33,775 nt of DNA from positions 1 through 33,775 of the forward strand of contig CAAGED010000042.1 in NCBI GenBank assembly GCA_900768505.1, given 5' to 3'. Source of the stretch: Lentisphaeria bacterium. Its GTDB lineage: Bacteria > Verrucomicrobiota > Lentisphaeria > Victivallales > Victivallaceae. Of the stretch, positions 33,643 through 33,775 are shown one piece after another (position 1 is the stretch's first letter; each line of letters begins with the position of its first letter). The notes beneath the pieces are model-generated. The model ran no database searches. It worked only from the letters and a program-made list of their open reading frames with translations, and was not told where the DNA came from. A program made the position numbers and the translations under genes.

Positions 33643-33775
33643 GTCATGTAGGGGTGTATTATTAAACTAGTCGATTATGAAAAATTATTTAACAAATTGA
33701 ATATCAATGGAAAACCATGATTTTTCATGATATATTATTGCAAGAAACTCGTATAAAATCGAAAGAAAGCTTGCA

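Overview
This window is bacterial chromosomal DNA of moderate G+C with AT-rich intergenic spaces. It is gene-dense, genes often start behind GGAGG/GAGG-type ribosome binding sites, and no rRNA, tRNA, CRISPR array or complete insertion sequence is visible. The mix of genes (alpha-galactosidase, a very large secreted hydrolase-like protein, a secreted sulfatase-modifying-factor-like protein, tandem QueG-like iron-sulfur proteins and several secreted proteins without recognisable families) suggests a Gram-negative member of the PVC superphylum, most likely Lentisphaerota/Victivallales. That assignment is inferred from gene content only.

Layout. Positions 1-925 hold a decayed ORF remnant, a strong hairpin and the promoter region of a GH27 alpha-galactosidase (926-2392). 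A minus-strand block follows: a DsrE-family protein (2599-2943), then a terminator-bounded operon reading leftward from an IclR-type regulator into three consecutive QueG/reductive-dehalogenase-like 4Fe-4S proteins (6797 down to 3102). Divergent from it is pepD-recX. Convergent with that is a minus-strand thiD-amidase pair (11144 down to 9265). Next on the plus strand come an unknown secreted protein, a FabK/nitronate-monooxygenase-type flavoprotein translationally coupled to mreC, then mreD.

From 15.6 to 20.3 kb lies the oddest section: a 58-codon ORF with a TIR-like N-terminus, a secreted formylglycine-generating-enzyme-fold protein without the catalytic cysteines, and, behind a good promoter, a membrane-anchored TIR-like/coiled-coil/TPR protein followed 35 bp later by a GcvH-like protein that lacks the lipoyl lysine. 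Several familiar folds here have lost the residues that define their usual chemistry. A GNAT acetyltransferase and a 1327-residue secreted glycoside-hydrolase-like protein (both minus strand) follow.

At 25.1-25.4 kb there is a second, inverted copy of the decayed remnant seen at the left end, next to a short ORF that matches only the C-terminal part of an HlyD-type membrane fusion protein; this looks like a scar of past rearrangement or gene transfer. The right end is mostly housekeeping: a DUF3592 membrane protein, phosphofructokinase, a rhomboid protease and queA, ended by a strong terminator, and then two paralogous secreted proteins of unknown function with a terminator after the second.
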